This document shows positions 8,279 through 16,635 of a stretch of 64,000 nucleotides of DNA, one piece after another. The stretch lies in contig NZ_JAUYWA010000018.1 of assembly GCF_030689025.1 (NCBI RefSeq), positions 1 to 64,000 of the forward strand, in the 5' to 3' direction. How positions within the stretch are numbered: the first letter of the stretch is position 1; every line of letters starts with the position of its first letter. The stretch is from Oceanobacter sp. 1_MG-2023. Its GTDB lineage: Bacteria; Pseudomonadota; Gammaproteobacteria; Pseudomonadales; Oceanobacteraceae. The notes under the pieces were generated by a model that had not been told where the DNA came from, made no database searches, and saw only the letters and a list, made by a program, of their open reading frames with translations. The translations under genes were made by a program, and so were the position numbers.

Positions 8279-8593
8279 TCAGCTTGCCACTTGCAGCTCC
8301 TGCCAGCGCAGGTAGCCTCCACCAAGGTTATAGACCTGTTTGAAACCAAAGCCGCCAAACAGCTCACACAGGTTTTCACTGCGATGACCCGAGTAGCAAT
8401 AAATCAGGATCGGTCGTTGCTTGTCGCCCTTGCGCACCAGACTTTCAATCAGGCTGTCGTGGGCATGCAAGGCCCCTTCAAGATGATGGCTGCGATAGTC
8501 GCCAACATCGCGACAATCGAGCAGCAACAGATCGGGCTTGTCGAGCAGATTCTGGATGTCTTCACACAGAATCATTTTGACGGGATCGGTCAT
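8279..8593 (-). CDS. Single-domain rhodanese-like protein
   Basis: Small sulfurtransferase-type protein of 104 residues. It has the rhodanese landmarks LLLLDCRDVGDY (about 22-33), HLEGALHA and the active-site loop YCYSGHRSE with catalytic Cys66, then GFKQVYNLGGGYLRW. The six-residue active loop is of the persulfide-carrying type, as in GlpE. Its ATG overlaps the stop of the upstream gene by one base, and the next gene begins two bases after its stop. It could carry sulfur for the unknown partner proteins or for metal handling, given the HMA protein nearby. The specific role is not deducible. Confidence 0.9.
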   Translation of the reverse strand: MTDPVKMILCEDIQNLLDKPDLLLLDCRDVGDYRSHHLEGALHAHDSLIESLVRKGDKQRPILIYCYSGHRSENLCELFGGFGFKQVYNLGGGYLRWQELQVAS

Positions 8594-8994
8594 CAGTGCG
8601 TCTCCACTAACCGGCTGATCATGGAGTCGTAGGACTGGTGATCAAACTCGATATGTTCACGCGAAAAGAAGTCGGCGGCGTTTTCGACCGCATCCTGAAT
8701 CGCCGCCAGTACATAGGCCTGACAGTGACGGGACCCAACCATATGCGCAGGGACCGAGGATTCGATCCGCAAACGCCGATTGGTGCGGTCAAATGAATGA
8801 AAACGCATCCCCCGAAACGGCGGTACATCGGTGCTGCCCGGCACCAGAAAGTAGAGATCCAGATGAGGATCTTCCGTGTTGGTCTGACGCCCGCTCATAC
8901 TTGTCAGTTTTGCTGCAACCCTTGTCAGCGCCCCGACAAACGGGCTGTCTGATAACCCGCTTTCTGGCAAATATGCCCCGCAATACAGTGTCAT
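8593..8994 (-). CDS. Hypothetical protein, first gene of the rhodanese operon
   Basis: Soluble protein of about 133 residues that I do not recognise. I chose the ATG at 8994 because AGGGAG lies about 10 bases upstream; a TTG at 9042 would add 16 residues without a good RBS. Central features are HLDLYFLVPGST and an arginine-rich segment NRRLRIESSVPAHM, ending in a helical acidic/His region (FFSREHIEFDHQSYDSMI). It is coupled by a one-base overlap to the rhodanese gene. Function unknown. Confidence 0.65.
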   Translation of the reverse strand: MTLYCGAYLPESGLSDSPFVGALTRVAAKLTSMSGRQTNTEDPHLDLYFLVPGSTDVPPFRGMRFHSFDRTNRRLRIESSVPAHMVGSRHCQAYVLAAIQDAVENAADFFSREHIEFDHQSYDSMISRLVETH

Positions 8995-9101
8995 AACGGC
9001 AGTCTCCCTAGTCAATTGCCAACTCACAAAGAGGTATTGCAAAGAGTCTGCCAGCTTGCTGGGCCTGCCTCACAGAAGGGCTATTGGCCGCTATGATTCG
9101 G

Positions 9102-9302
9102 TTACCCTTGCTCGTGAGCCGGGAAGCCAGCCTCATGTAACGCCGCGATCAACTCGGCTGCCGCGACCCGGGCATTGGTTTCTACCAGCCCGCTTGCCAG
9201 CGACACCTGGACTTCAGACTGATCATCCAGTCCAGTAATAATGCGGGTAACCGCGTTAACACAGCCACTGCACGTCATGCCTTCGACACTGAGTTTCATC
9301 AT
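9102..9302 (-). CDS. CopZ-like heavy-metal-associated (HMA) domain protein
   Basis: Ferredoxin-like metal-binding chaperone of 66 residues with the GMTCSGC copper-binding loop (Cys11 and Cys14) and the usual hydrophobic core. It is divergent from copA, and its upstream region carries a CueR-like operator (9402-9422). It probably delivers Cu(I) to CopA. The start has two adjacent ATGs after AGGAGT. It is about 107 bases upstream of the rhodanese operon on the same strand, so read-through into that operon is possible. Confidence 0.88.
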   Translation of the reverse strand: MMKLSVEGMTCSGCVNAVTRIITGLDDQSEVQVSLASGLVETNARVAAAELIAALHEAGFPAHEQG

Positions 9303-9401
9303 GATGACTCCTGTTTTATCGGCGGGTATCTGTGCTCCGCCGCGGTGATTTTAATGTGGGTTCTGATGCTATGTTGATGATTCAACACCGCTTTCATATG
9401 A

Positions 9402-9422
9402 GCCCTGTCCCCATGACAAGGT
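9402..9422 (-). promoter_or_regulatory. Putative CueR-type operator/promoter for the copZ-like gene
   Basis: On the minus strand a TTGACC -35 (9420-9425) is separated by 19 bases from CATATG (9395-9400), the long spacer typical of MerR-family promoters. The 21-mer starting ACCTTGTCAT matches the copA operator at 14 of 21 positions, with the left half nearly identical, and contains the dyad CCTTGTC / GACAGGG. Confidence 0.45.
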
Positions 9423-9505
9423 CAATACAACCGCAACGCCAAATACCATTCTATTGATCTGGCTCGATGGACAGGGTACAGACTGACGGATTTATCCTGA
9501 TTCGG

Positions 9506-9536
9506 TTTACCTTGCCATAATGGGAAGGTTTACCCT
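9506..9536 (+). promoter_or_regulatory. CueR operator and copA promoter
   Basis: The near-perfect dyad ACCTTGCCAT-A-ATGGGAAGGT (9509-9529, one mismatch between arms) sits between a TTTACC -35 (9506-9511) and a TACCCT -10 (9531-9536) with a 19-base spacer. This is the E. coli copA/CueR architecture. It lies 80 bases before the copA start. Confidence 0.8.
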
Positions 9537-9616
9537 GTCCCTCTCATCGCCGCTGATTAACTGGCACCGCCAACACTGACGCTTTATTCGACCTGACAAC
9601 CTGACAAGGAGATGCC

Positions 9617-12193
9617 ATGTCTGCCATTGCTACCACCAGCCCAGCCACCGACCCAACCGTGGCTCTCGCAGGACACACAGTGCAGCTGCGTATCGATGGC
9701 ATGACCTGCGCCTCCTGCGCTGCCAGAGTGCAAAAAGCACTGCTCCACGTCGACGGTGTCGAAGACGCCAACGTTAATCTAGCGACGGAAACCGCCACCG
9801 TAACAGCCAGACCAGCACCCGCCGGATCACCGACACCCCCCCAAGCCAGCCTGTCGGTACAGGCCCTGATGGACGCCATTACCCTCGCCGGGTACAAAGT
9901 ACATCTGCCGCCCCCCATAGAATTGGCCATCGAAGGCATGACCTGTGCGTCCTGCTCCGGTCGTATCGAACGACAACTCAATCTGCAGGCTGGCGTCATC
10001 AAGGCCGAGGTTAATCTGAGTACGGAACAGGCACGCATCCAATGTCTGCCCGGCACCACCGCCGAACACCTGATCACCGTGATCGACAAAGCCGGTTTTG
10101 GCGCCCGCGCCATCAGCAGCGCCGAACCCGCTGGGCAAGCGTCGCTGGACACCCAGGCCAAGCGCAACGCCGAAGCAAGAATATACCAGCGCGACTTCTG
10201 GCTGGCCGCGGCCCTGACCTTGCCAGTGTTTATGCTGGCCATGGGAGGCCATTTGGTGCCAGCGCTGCAGCAGTGGCTTATGACCGTTCTGGGCCAACAC
10301 ACCAACTGGCTGATACAAGGCGCGTTGACCACGCTGGTGCTGCTAGGCCCGGGACGAGGATTTTATCTGCGGGGCATTCCCGCCCTGCTGCATGCCGCAC
10401 CCGATATGAATTCATTGGTGGCGGTCGGTACGCTGGCAGCCTGGGGGTTCTCCACCATCGCCACACTGGCACCCGGCTTGCTGCCACACGGCACCGTGCA
10501 CGTGTATTACGAAGCCGCGGCGGTAATCGTCACGCTGATTCTGCTGGGGCGTTTGCTGGAGGCCCGGGCCAAGGGGAAAACCTCCGCCGCCATTCGCCAC
10601 CTGATGGGACTGCAGCCCCAGACAGCACGGGTACAGCGTAATGGCCAGCGGGTCACAATCGCCCTCGCCGATGTAGTAGCGGGAGATCGTATCGAACTGC
10701 GGCCCGGTGAGCGCATCCCGGTGGATGGCAAAGTAGTGGCAGGAGACAGCTATGTCGACGAATCCATGCTCACCGGAGAGCCGGTAGCCGTTCACCGTCA
10801 ACCCGGCGACAGCGTTACCGGTGGCACCCTGAACCAGTCCGGTGCCCTGACCCTGCAGGCAACCGCCGTTGGAGAACACAGCGTACTGGCGCAGATTATT
10901 CGTATGGTCGAGCAGGCCCAGGGGGCCAAACTGCCGATTCAGGCCCTGGTCGACAAGGTCACACTCTGGTTTGTGCCTACCATTATGGCGCTGGCCTTGC
11001 TGACTTTTGGGGTATGGCTGATCTTTGGGCCTGAACCGGCATTAACCTTTGGCCTGGTCAACGCCATCGCGGTGCTGATTGTTGCCTGCCCTTGTGCCAT
11101 GGGGCTGGCCACCCCCACCTCGCTGATGGTCGGCACCGGGCGCGGGGCGGCCATCGGTGTGTTATTCCGCAAAGGAGAGGCCCTGCAACAGTTACAGGAT
11201 GTGGCGATGATTGCATTCGATAAAACCGGCACCCTGACTGAGGGCAAACCGGCGTTGACCGATTTCGACGTCACCCCGGGTCTTGAAGCAGATTCTCTGC
11301 TGGCCATGATCGCGGCGGTTGAACAACACTCAGAACACCCCATTGCCCGCGCCATTGAAGATGCCGCGCAGCAACGACAACTGAACCTGCCGACCTGCTC
11401 CGACTTCGCCTCGCTTGCGGGCTTGGGGGTAACCGCCAGGGTGATGACAGACGTCACGCAAAATAAACAGATGCAGACCATTGCACTGGGATCGGATCGA
11501 CTGATGCAACAACTCGGCATCGATATTCGCCCGCTGGCCCATACCGCTGCCCGACTCGGCCAGGAAGGCAAAACGCCACTGTATGTGGCGTTGGCAGGCC
11601 AACTCGCCGCCATTATCGCCGTCTCGGACCCGATCAAGGCCAGCACGCCCGCCGCCATTGCCGGTTTGCACCAGCTGGGTCTCAAGGTGGTAATGATTAC
11701 CGGCGACAACCACCACACCGCCGCGGCCATTGCACAGACACTGGGGATCGATCAGGTGATTGCCGAGGTATTACCCAGCGGCAAGGTCGATGCCTTGCAA
11801 CAGCTCAAGAACAAACTCCCGACAGGCCAACAATTGCTCTTTGTTGGTGACGGCATCAACGATGCCCCGGCACTGGCCGCCGCCGATATCGGCATGGCGA
11901 TTGGAACAGGCACCGACGTCGCCATTGAAGCCGCCGACGTGGTACTGATGTCGGGTAACCTTAACGGTGCCCGCACGGCTATTGCCCTGAGCAAGGCCAC
12001 CATGACCAATATTCGCCAGAACCTGTTCTGGGCTTTTGCCTACAACGCAGCTCTGGTGCCATTGGCGGCCGGGGTGTTTTATCCATCCTTCGGTTGGTTG
12101 TTATCCCCCGCCGTTGCGGCCGCTGCCATGGCCATGTCGTCGGTGTTTGTTATTGGCAATGCCTTGCGACTTAACCGTGTCCGTCTGGCCTGA
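9617..12193 (+). CDS. copA: Cu(I)-exporting P1B-type ATPase
   Basis: Copper efflux pump of 858 residues in the inner membrane. Two N-terminal HMA domains carry GMTCASC at about 28-34 and 107-113. Then come the TM helices, the actuator TGEP at about 386-389, the CPC ion-binding motif at 491-493, the phosphorylation site DKTGT at 535-539, the HP locus residues at 574-575, and the hinge GDGINDAP at 744-751. All P1B-1 hallmarks are intact. The ATG at 9617 follows AAGGAG. It is controlled by the CueR-type promoter just upstream, and the regulator gene follows 65 bases after the stop, so the two may be co-transcribed. Confidence 0.97.
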   Translation: MSAIATTSPATDPTVALAGHTVQLRIDGMTCASCAARVQKALLHVDGVEDANVNLATETATVTARPAPAGSPTPPQASLSVQALMDAITLAGYKVHLPPPIELAIEGMTCASCSGRIERQLNLQAGVIKAEVNLSTEQARIQCLPGTTAEHLITVIDKAGFGARAISSAEPAGQASLDTQAKRNAEARIYQRDFWLAAALTLPVFMLAMGGHLVPALQQWLMTVLGQHTNWLIQGALTTLVLLGPGRGFYLRGIPALLHAAPDMNSLVAVGTLAAWGFSTIATLAPGLLPHGTVHVYYEAAAVIVTLILLGRLLEARAKGKTSAAIRHLMGLQPQTARVQRNGQRVTIALADVVAGDRIELRPGERIPVDGKVVAGDSYVDESMLTGEPVAVHRQPGDSVTGGTLNQSGALTLQATAVGEHSVLAQIIRMVEQAQGAKLPIQALVDKVTLWFVPTIMALALLTFGVWLIFGPEPALTFGLVNAIAVLIVACPCAMGLATPTSLMVGTGRGAAIGVLFRKGEALQQLQDVAMIAFDKTGTLTEGKPALTDFDVTPGLEADSLLAMIAAVEQHSEHPIARAIEDAAQQRQLNLPTCSDFASLAGLGVTARVMTDVTQNKQMQTIALGSDRLMQQLGIDIRPLAHTAARLGQEGKTPLYVALAGQLAAIIAVSDPIKASTPAAIAGLHQLGLKVVMITGDNHHTAAAIAQTLGIDQVIAEVLPSGKVDALQQLKNKLPTGQQLLFVGDGINDAPALAAADIGMAIGTGTDVAIEAADVVLMSGNLNGARTAIALSKATMTNIRQNLFWAFAYNAALVPLAAGVFYPSFGWLLSPAVAAAAMAMSSVFVIGNALRLNRVRLA

Positions 12194-12258
12194 TCACGGT
12201 GATATTCCAGACAACAATGGCACCTTCACACGATTGTCCCACAAGACAGGAGACCAGC

Positions 12259-12660
12259 ATGAACATTGGAGCCGCCGCCCGCGCCTCGGGCATCAGCGCC
12301 AAAATGCTGCGCTATTACGAGAATATTGGCCTGATCCAGCCTGCGGGACGCAGCGCTGCAGGCTATCGCCAGTACTCCTCGGCCGATATTCATACACTGA
12401 GGTTTATCCGTCGCGCCCGGGATATGGGATTTTCGATTAAAAAAACCGGAGAACTGCTGGCCCTGTGGCAAGACCAGTCTCGCCACAGCGAAGACGTCAA
12501 ACGTCTGGCCACCGAACATATTGACGTGCTGAATCACACCATTACAGAGCTGCAAGCCATGGTCAGCAGCTTGCAATCGCTGCTGCAAGGCTGTGCCGGT
12601 GACGATCGCCCGGACTGTCCGATTCTGGAAGAAATCGCCAATCCTCAGCCGCAGAAATAA
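12259..12660 (+). CDS. cueR: CueR, MerR-family copper-responsive regulator
   Basis: MerR-family activator of 133 residues: an N-terminal winged helix (MNIGAAARASGISAKMLRYY), the YRQYS recognition region, a dimerisation helix, and a C-terminal metal loop with Cys112 and Cys120 (CX7C), at the same numbering as E. coli CueR. That spacing is diagnostic for Cu(I)/Ag(I) sensing. I take the ATG at 12259, preceded by AGGAGA, over an upstream in-frame ATG. It should bind the dyads before copA and the copZ-like gene. Confidence 0.92.
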   Translation: MNIGAAARASGISAKMLRYYENIGLIQPAGRSAAGYRQYSSADIHTLRFIRRARDMGFSIKKTGELLALWQDQSRHSEDVKRLATEHIDVLNHTITELQAMVSSLQSLLQGCAGDDRPDCPILEEIANPQPQK

Positions 12661-12837
12661 CTGGCGATATCAATAACAGCCAGTTCAGCACAACCGGTAT
12701 AAGCGTCAGTGCACCACTCAATGCCCAGTCATGCCATTCTGGACATTTTCGTCCGATTGATGTGCCCTTGCCTGCGACGGATCAAATTCGCAATGCCTTC
12801 CCGTTTTAGCATAACGCCATTAACCGGAGGAACTCCC

Positions 12838-13239
12838 ATGACAGACACCCTGATCGCTGTTGCCGTACAAGACAACGGCAGCGTATCTCCCCACGCTGGC
12901 CGAGCAGCACACTGGCATGTCTATGCCATCTCACAGGGCCAGCCCGAACTGGTCTGGAACCTGACCTTGTCACCAGCAGGCAGCTTGCATGAATGGCATG
13001 TCCGCGGTGACGGTAACCGGCACCCATTACACGAGGTGGATATTGCGATTTGCGGATCGGCCGGGGAAGGTGTCACCCGGAGGCTGGCTGAACGCCACAC
13101 GACTCTGGTGGCGACGTCGGAATCTGACCCGGTCACGGCAGTCATCGCTTATCTCAACAGCAACCTTGCCCCCGGCCGCCCTCATGAAGAACTGCCGTGC
13201 CTCGATCCCGAGCATCGCCAGGCAGTCAGCGGCCGCTAA
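12838..13239 (+). CDS. NifX/NafY-like iron-molybdenum cofactor-binding domain protein
   Basis: Single-domain protein of 133 residues with the ribonuclease-H-like fold of the dinitrogenase iron-molybdenum cofactor family: IAVAVQDNGSVSPHAGRAAHW at the N-terminus, HPLHEVDIAICGSAGEG in the centre, and TTLVATSESDPVTAVIAYL. No nitrogen-fixation genes are in the window, and stand-alone members of this family are common in non-diazotrophs with unclear function. The start follows CCGGAGG. Its 3' end overlaps the convergent DUF3087 gene by four bases. The preceding 177 bases contain no gene. Confidence 0.82.
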   Translation: MTDTLIAVAVQDNGSVSPHAGRAAHWHVYAISQGQPELVWNLTLSPAGSLHEWHVRGDGNRHPLHEVDIAICGSAGEGVTRRLAERHTTLVATSESDPVTAVIAYLNSNLAPGRPHEELPCLDPEHRQAVSGR

Positions 13240-13763
13240 ACTCCTGACTTCAGCCGCTGTTTAAAGGCATCCAACAGCGCCGGGCTGTATTCATCAACGG
13301 ATACGGTCAATTGCCGCTCTGCCAGAGTGGCTTCCAGTTCGATGATTTTCTCTTGCAACTCTGGCAGCGTCAGGGTGTTGTCTTCGGCGGTGTACAACAG
13401 CTTGGCGCCGCGCAAGTTAAAGTTCTGAATCACAAATGCCTCACGATCGCCATCAGCCAACGCCTGTTCTATCAGCTTGCTGCTGCGATAAATCCGGTTC
13501 AGCTCCTGCTTCAGGCGCCACAGGTACACCACGTCCGCCATCCAGGGTTTGTCCTTGATGATATTAAAGACCAGCCCGACCAACCCCGCAGCCGTGGCGA
13601 CAGCCAGCGCATTTAACCAGGTGCTGGACTCACCATTGGCCCATAACCCCCGATACAGTTCAGAGAACAGTAGCGCCAGTACCAGCAAGGCCACCACCGC
13701 GCCACCCTGCACTTGATTAAGACGTTTTTTGTAGCTGCTCTTGTCTATGGGACGCAACTGCAC
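13236..13763 (-). CDS. DUF3087 membrane protein
   Basis: Protein of about 175 residues with an N-terminal basic segment (LRPIDKSSYKKRLNQV), two TM helices (about VVALLVLALLFSEL and WLNALAVATAAGLVGLVF) and a C-terminal cytosolic helical domain. The pattern matches DUF3087, a gammaproteobacterial family of unknown function. I favour a GTG start at 13763 with AGGAAGG six bases upstream; an ATG at 13769 is also possible but sits directly on the RBS. It is separated from ffh by a terminator and converges on the NifX-like gene. Confidence 0.8.
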   Translation of the reverse strand: MQLRPIDKSSYKKRLNQVQGGAVVALLVLALLFSELYRGLWANGESSTWLNALAVATAAGLVGLVFNIIKDKPWMADVVYLWRLKQELNRIYRSSKLIEQALADGDREAFVIQNFNLRGAKLLYTAEDNTLTLPELQEKIIELEATLAERQLTVSVDEYSPALLDAFKQRLKSGV

Positions 13764-13839
13764 AATCATCCTTCCTGTATCGATAAAAAGAAGCCGCAGC
13801 ATAAAACAGAATGGGTTGTTAAGCAGGTAACGGCATAAA

Positions 13840-13873
13840 AAAAGCCTGACGGGGATAACCACATCAGGCTTTT
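13840..13873 (-). terminator. Terminator of ffh
   Basis: The stem AAAAGCCTGA (13840-13849) / TCAGGCTTTT (13864-13873) is followed on the minus strand by a long T run. It lies just past the ffh stop codon. Confidence 0.85.
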
Positions 13874-13906
13874 GGGTATCGACTGGTTTATTGACCAGCT
13901 GATGGC

Positions 13907-15328
13907 CTAGCGCATGGGTGGCATACCGCCACCACCACCAAAGCCCGGTGGCAAGCCGCCACCCGGACCGCCCATACCGCCGCCACCCATACCACCCATG
14001 GCGCGCATCATTTTTTTCATGCCACCTTTGGCGGTGACTTTTTTCATCATTTTCTGCATTTGCTTGTGCTGTTTCAGCACCCGGTTAACGTCCTGGATCT
14101 GGGAGCCAGAGCCGTTGGCAATACGTTTTTTACGGGAACCGTTGATCTTGTCCGGGAAACGGCGCTCGTCCAGCGTCATGGAAAAAATAATCGCTTCCAT
14201 CTGCTTGAACTGGCTTTCAGCGGCGGTGGTTTGTTTCGCCATCTGGTTCATGTTGCCCATACCCGGCAACTTGTCGAGCATACCGGTCAGGCCACCCATA
14301 TTTTTCATTTGCTGCAACTGGTCGAGGAAGTCTTCAAGATCGAAGCCTTTGCCTTTTTGCAGTTTTTTCGCCAGCTTGTCGGCCTTGGCCTTGTCGATAT
14401 TACGTTCGGCTTCCTCGATCAGGGTCAGTACGTCACCCAGGTCGAGAATACGGGAAGCAACACGATCGGGATGGAAAGGCTCCAGCGCGTCGGTCTTCTC
14501 ACCCATCCCCATAAACTTGATCGGTTTGCCGGTAATATGACGCACCGACAGGGCCGCACCACCACGCGCATCACCGTCTGCCTTGGTCAGTACCACCCCG
14601 GTCAACGGCAAGGCTTCACTGAAAGCCTTGGCGGTGTTGGCAGCATCCTGACCCGTCATGGCATCAACCACAAACAGGGTTTCGATCGGGTTGATTCCGG
14701 CGTGGAGTTCCTTGATCTCGGCCATCATGGCGTCATCGACCGCCAGACGTCCGGCGGTATCCACCAGCAGCACATCAGCGTGGGCCTTTTTCGCCGCGTC
14801 GATCGCACCGCGGGCAATGACCAAAGGTTTCTGGCTGATATCAGACGGGTAAAACAGCGCCCCGACTTCGTTGGCAAGGGTTTCCAGCTGTTTGATGGCG
14901 GCCGGACGATACACGTCGGCAGAGACCACCATGACCTTTTTCTTTTCACGCTCGGCCAGATATTTGGCCAACTTGGCGACGGTGGTGGTTTTACCCGCAC
15001 CTTGTAGACCGGCCATCAGCACAACAGCCGGAGGCTGGGTCGCCAGGTTCAGTTTTTCGTTGGCTTCACCCATGACGCTTTGCAGCTCTTCATGGACAAT
15101 TTTCAGAAAGACCTGACCCGGATTCAGGCTTTTCAGCACCTCGGTGCCAATGGCGCGCTCTTTAACCTGATCGGTAAAGGCTTTCACCACGGGCAAGGCC
15201 ACGTCGGCCTCCAACAGCGCCATGCGAACTTCACGCACAGTGCCTTTGATGTTTTCTTCGGTTAACTTGGCCTGGCCGGAAATGCTTTTGAGGGCTTTGC
15301 CAAGTCGGTCGGTCAAACTTTCGAACAT
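13907..15328 (-). CDS. ffh: Signal recognition particle protein Ffh (SRP54)
   Basis: SRP GTPase of 473 residues that binds 4.5S RNA and targets nascent membrane proteins. The N domain begins MFESLTDRLG, the G1 loop GLQGAGKTTT is at about 107-116, and the later GTPase motifs (DTAGR, TKADGDARGG) are present. The Met-rich M domain ends in an unusually Gly/Met-rich tail (repeats of GGMGGGG), longer than in E. coli. I chose the ATG at 15328 because it matches the family start; upstream codons extend in frame but encode no conserved sequence. A palindromic repeat element ends only about 80 bases upstream. Confidence 0.96.
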   Translation of the reverse strand: MFESLTDRLGKALKSISGQAKLTEENIKGTVREVRMALLEADVALPVVKAFTDQVKERAIGTEVLKSLNPGQVFLKIVHEELQSVMGEANEKLNLATQPPAVVLMAGLQGAGKTTTVAKLAKYLAEREKKKVMVVSADVYRPAAIKQLETLANEVGALFYPSDISQKPLVIARGAIDAAKKAHADVLLVDTAGRLAVDDAMMAEIKELHAGINPIETLFVVDAMTGQDAANTAKAFSEALPLTGVVLTKADGDARGGAALSVRHITGKPIKFMGMGEKTDALEPFHPDRVASRILDLGDVLTLIEEAERNIDKAKADKLAKKLQKGKGFDLEDFLDQLQQMKNMGGLTGMLDKLPGMGNMNQMAKQTTAAESQFKQMEAIIFSMTLDERRFPDKINGSRKKRIANGSGSQIQDVNRVLKQHKQMQKMMKKVTAKGGMKKMMRAMGGMGGGGMGGPGGGLPPGFGGGGGMPPMR

Positions 15329-15407
15329 AATGACAACTCGTATGCTGGTACGTCTGGCCGGGACTGGATAACCGGACCGGCGCTTCGTTTGCGAAAAATA
15401 GCCTTGA

Positions 15408-15589
15408 GAGGACATCGATTTAATCTTGCACGGCTCTGCGCGAGTGTTGCCGTTGTTCAGGGGCTGCCGGATGATCTCGACTCGGTGTCGCCGACTTGTA
15501 ACTTGACCCGTCAGGCCTGCAAGTCGGCTTCGTGATTCGAAACCATCCAGTGGCCCAGAGTGAGCACCGGACTAAATAGATGTCCCCCC
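15408..15589. repeat. MITE-like palindromic element, copy 1 (182 bp)
   Basis: Its ends are imperfect terminal inverted repeats: GAGGACATCGATTTAAT at the left and ACTAAATAGATGTCCCCC at the right. The interior matches, in reverse orientation, most of the element at 45675-45940, including the stretch around CCGGATGATCTCGACTCGG. This copy lacks an internal block of about 84 bases. The interior is itself an imperfect long hairpin. No transposase gene is inside. It lies between ffh and the DUF2461 gene and may influence ffh transcription. Confidence 0.8.
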
Positions 15590-15798
15590 GAGTATACCCT
15601 CTTTAAAGGCGGTTATCTTCACACCCTTGGGCGAATTCGTCACAGTCGACGTTACCCGAACCATACCCGTTGGTGGCAAGCTCGACACCAGCGCCGACCA
15701 GGCAAAGCCGATTGCCTGGCTACCGGGGTTCTGGCAACCAATCAAACGCGGCCGCGGGAACTCATGCCATCGCCGCCACCTCTTGGGAGAGCAACACG

Positions 15799-16482
15799 AT
15801 GTTTACGGCTTTTTCACCGGAATTACTGACTTTTTTGCAACAACTGCGAGAGAACAACAACAAGGCCTGGTTTCAACAACACAAGGCCGAATACGAACAG
15901 CAGGTGCGAGGCCCGGCACTGGCGTTTATCGCGGCGATGGAAATGGAAGTTCGTGCCATCTCTCCGTATTACACCGCGGTGGCCAAAAAAGTGGGCGGAT
16001 CGTTAATGCGGCCGTACCGGGATACCCGTTTTTCGAAGGACAAAACGCCGTACAAGCTGAATGTCGGCATCCAGTTTCGCCATGAATCAAGCAAGGATGT
16101 CCATGCGCCGGGGTTTTACCTGCACATTGAACCGGACGAGGTATTTATCGGCGTGGGTGTCTGGCACCCGGATTCGCCCTCACTGGGCAGGATTCGCGAC
16201 GCGCTGGCAGAACGACCGGCCCATTATCTGGATGCCATGGCGAACGATGATTTCCAGCAATACTTTCAGTTGGCGGGTGACCGCCTGATCCGGCCACCCC
16301 GGGGTTACGACAAGGAACATCCGCACATTGAGGAAATCAAGCGCAAGGATTTTATTGCCCTGACTACATTAGACCCGGCCATGCTGTTTCAGGCCGACTT
16401 TTGCGATCAGGTCGCCCGGCGCTTTCGGGCTGCCAGTCCGTTTCAGGGCTGGCTCTGCGATGCCCTTGGGTTGAGATACTGA
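15799..16482 (+). CDS. DUF2461 / TIGR02453 family protein
   Basis: Soluble protein of 227 residues. The N-terminus FSPELLTFLQQLRENNNKAW, the central PYRDTRFSKDKTPYK and the FYLHIEPDEVFIGVGVW segment are clear hallmarks of the TIGR02453 family. The biochemical function is unknown. The ATG at 15799 follows GGGAGA and fits the family start. The stretch 15590-15798 has no gene that I can support. Confidence 0.9.
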   Translation: MFTAFSPELLTFLQQLRENNNKAWFQQHKAEYEQQVRGPALAFIAAMEMEVRAISPYYTAVAKKVGGSLMRPYRDTRFSKDKTPYKLNVGIQFRHESSKDVHAPGFYLHIEPDEVFIGVGVWHPDSPSLGRIRDALAERPAHYLDAMANDDFQQYFQLAGDRLIRPPRGYDKEHPHIEEIKRKDFIALTTLDPAMLFQADFCDQVARRFRAASPFQGWLCDALGLRY

Positions 16483-16635
16483 AGTAACACGCCAGCAGAA
16501 TAATCCCGATGGAACGAGCCACCGCTCTTGACCGGCATGCCAATTGCTCCCCAACGGGGTTATCTCGGCATGGCATCTGCTTTGCGAAGCGGAAGCCATG
16601 TGCGACACTGGACGCGTCTTTTTGGAAACCTGTTT

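Noticed and set aside
9544-10332. Minus-strand open frames over the start of copA
   Set aside because: Opposite two intact HMA domains; no RBS and no recognisable protein.
12838-13239. Nitrogen-fixation locus suggested by the NifX-like domain
   Set aside because: No nif structural or assembly genes are present, and stand-alone proteins of this family are common in non-diazotrophs.
14060-15007. Plus-strand open frame of 315 codons
   Set aside because: Antisense to ffh, which has all SRP GTPase motifs.
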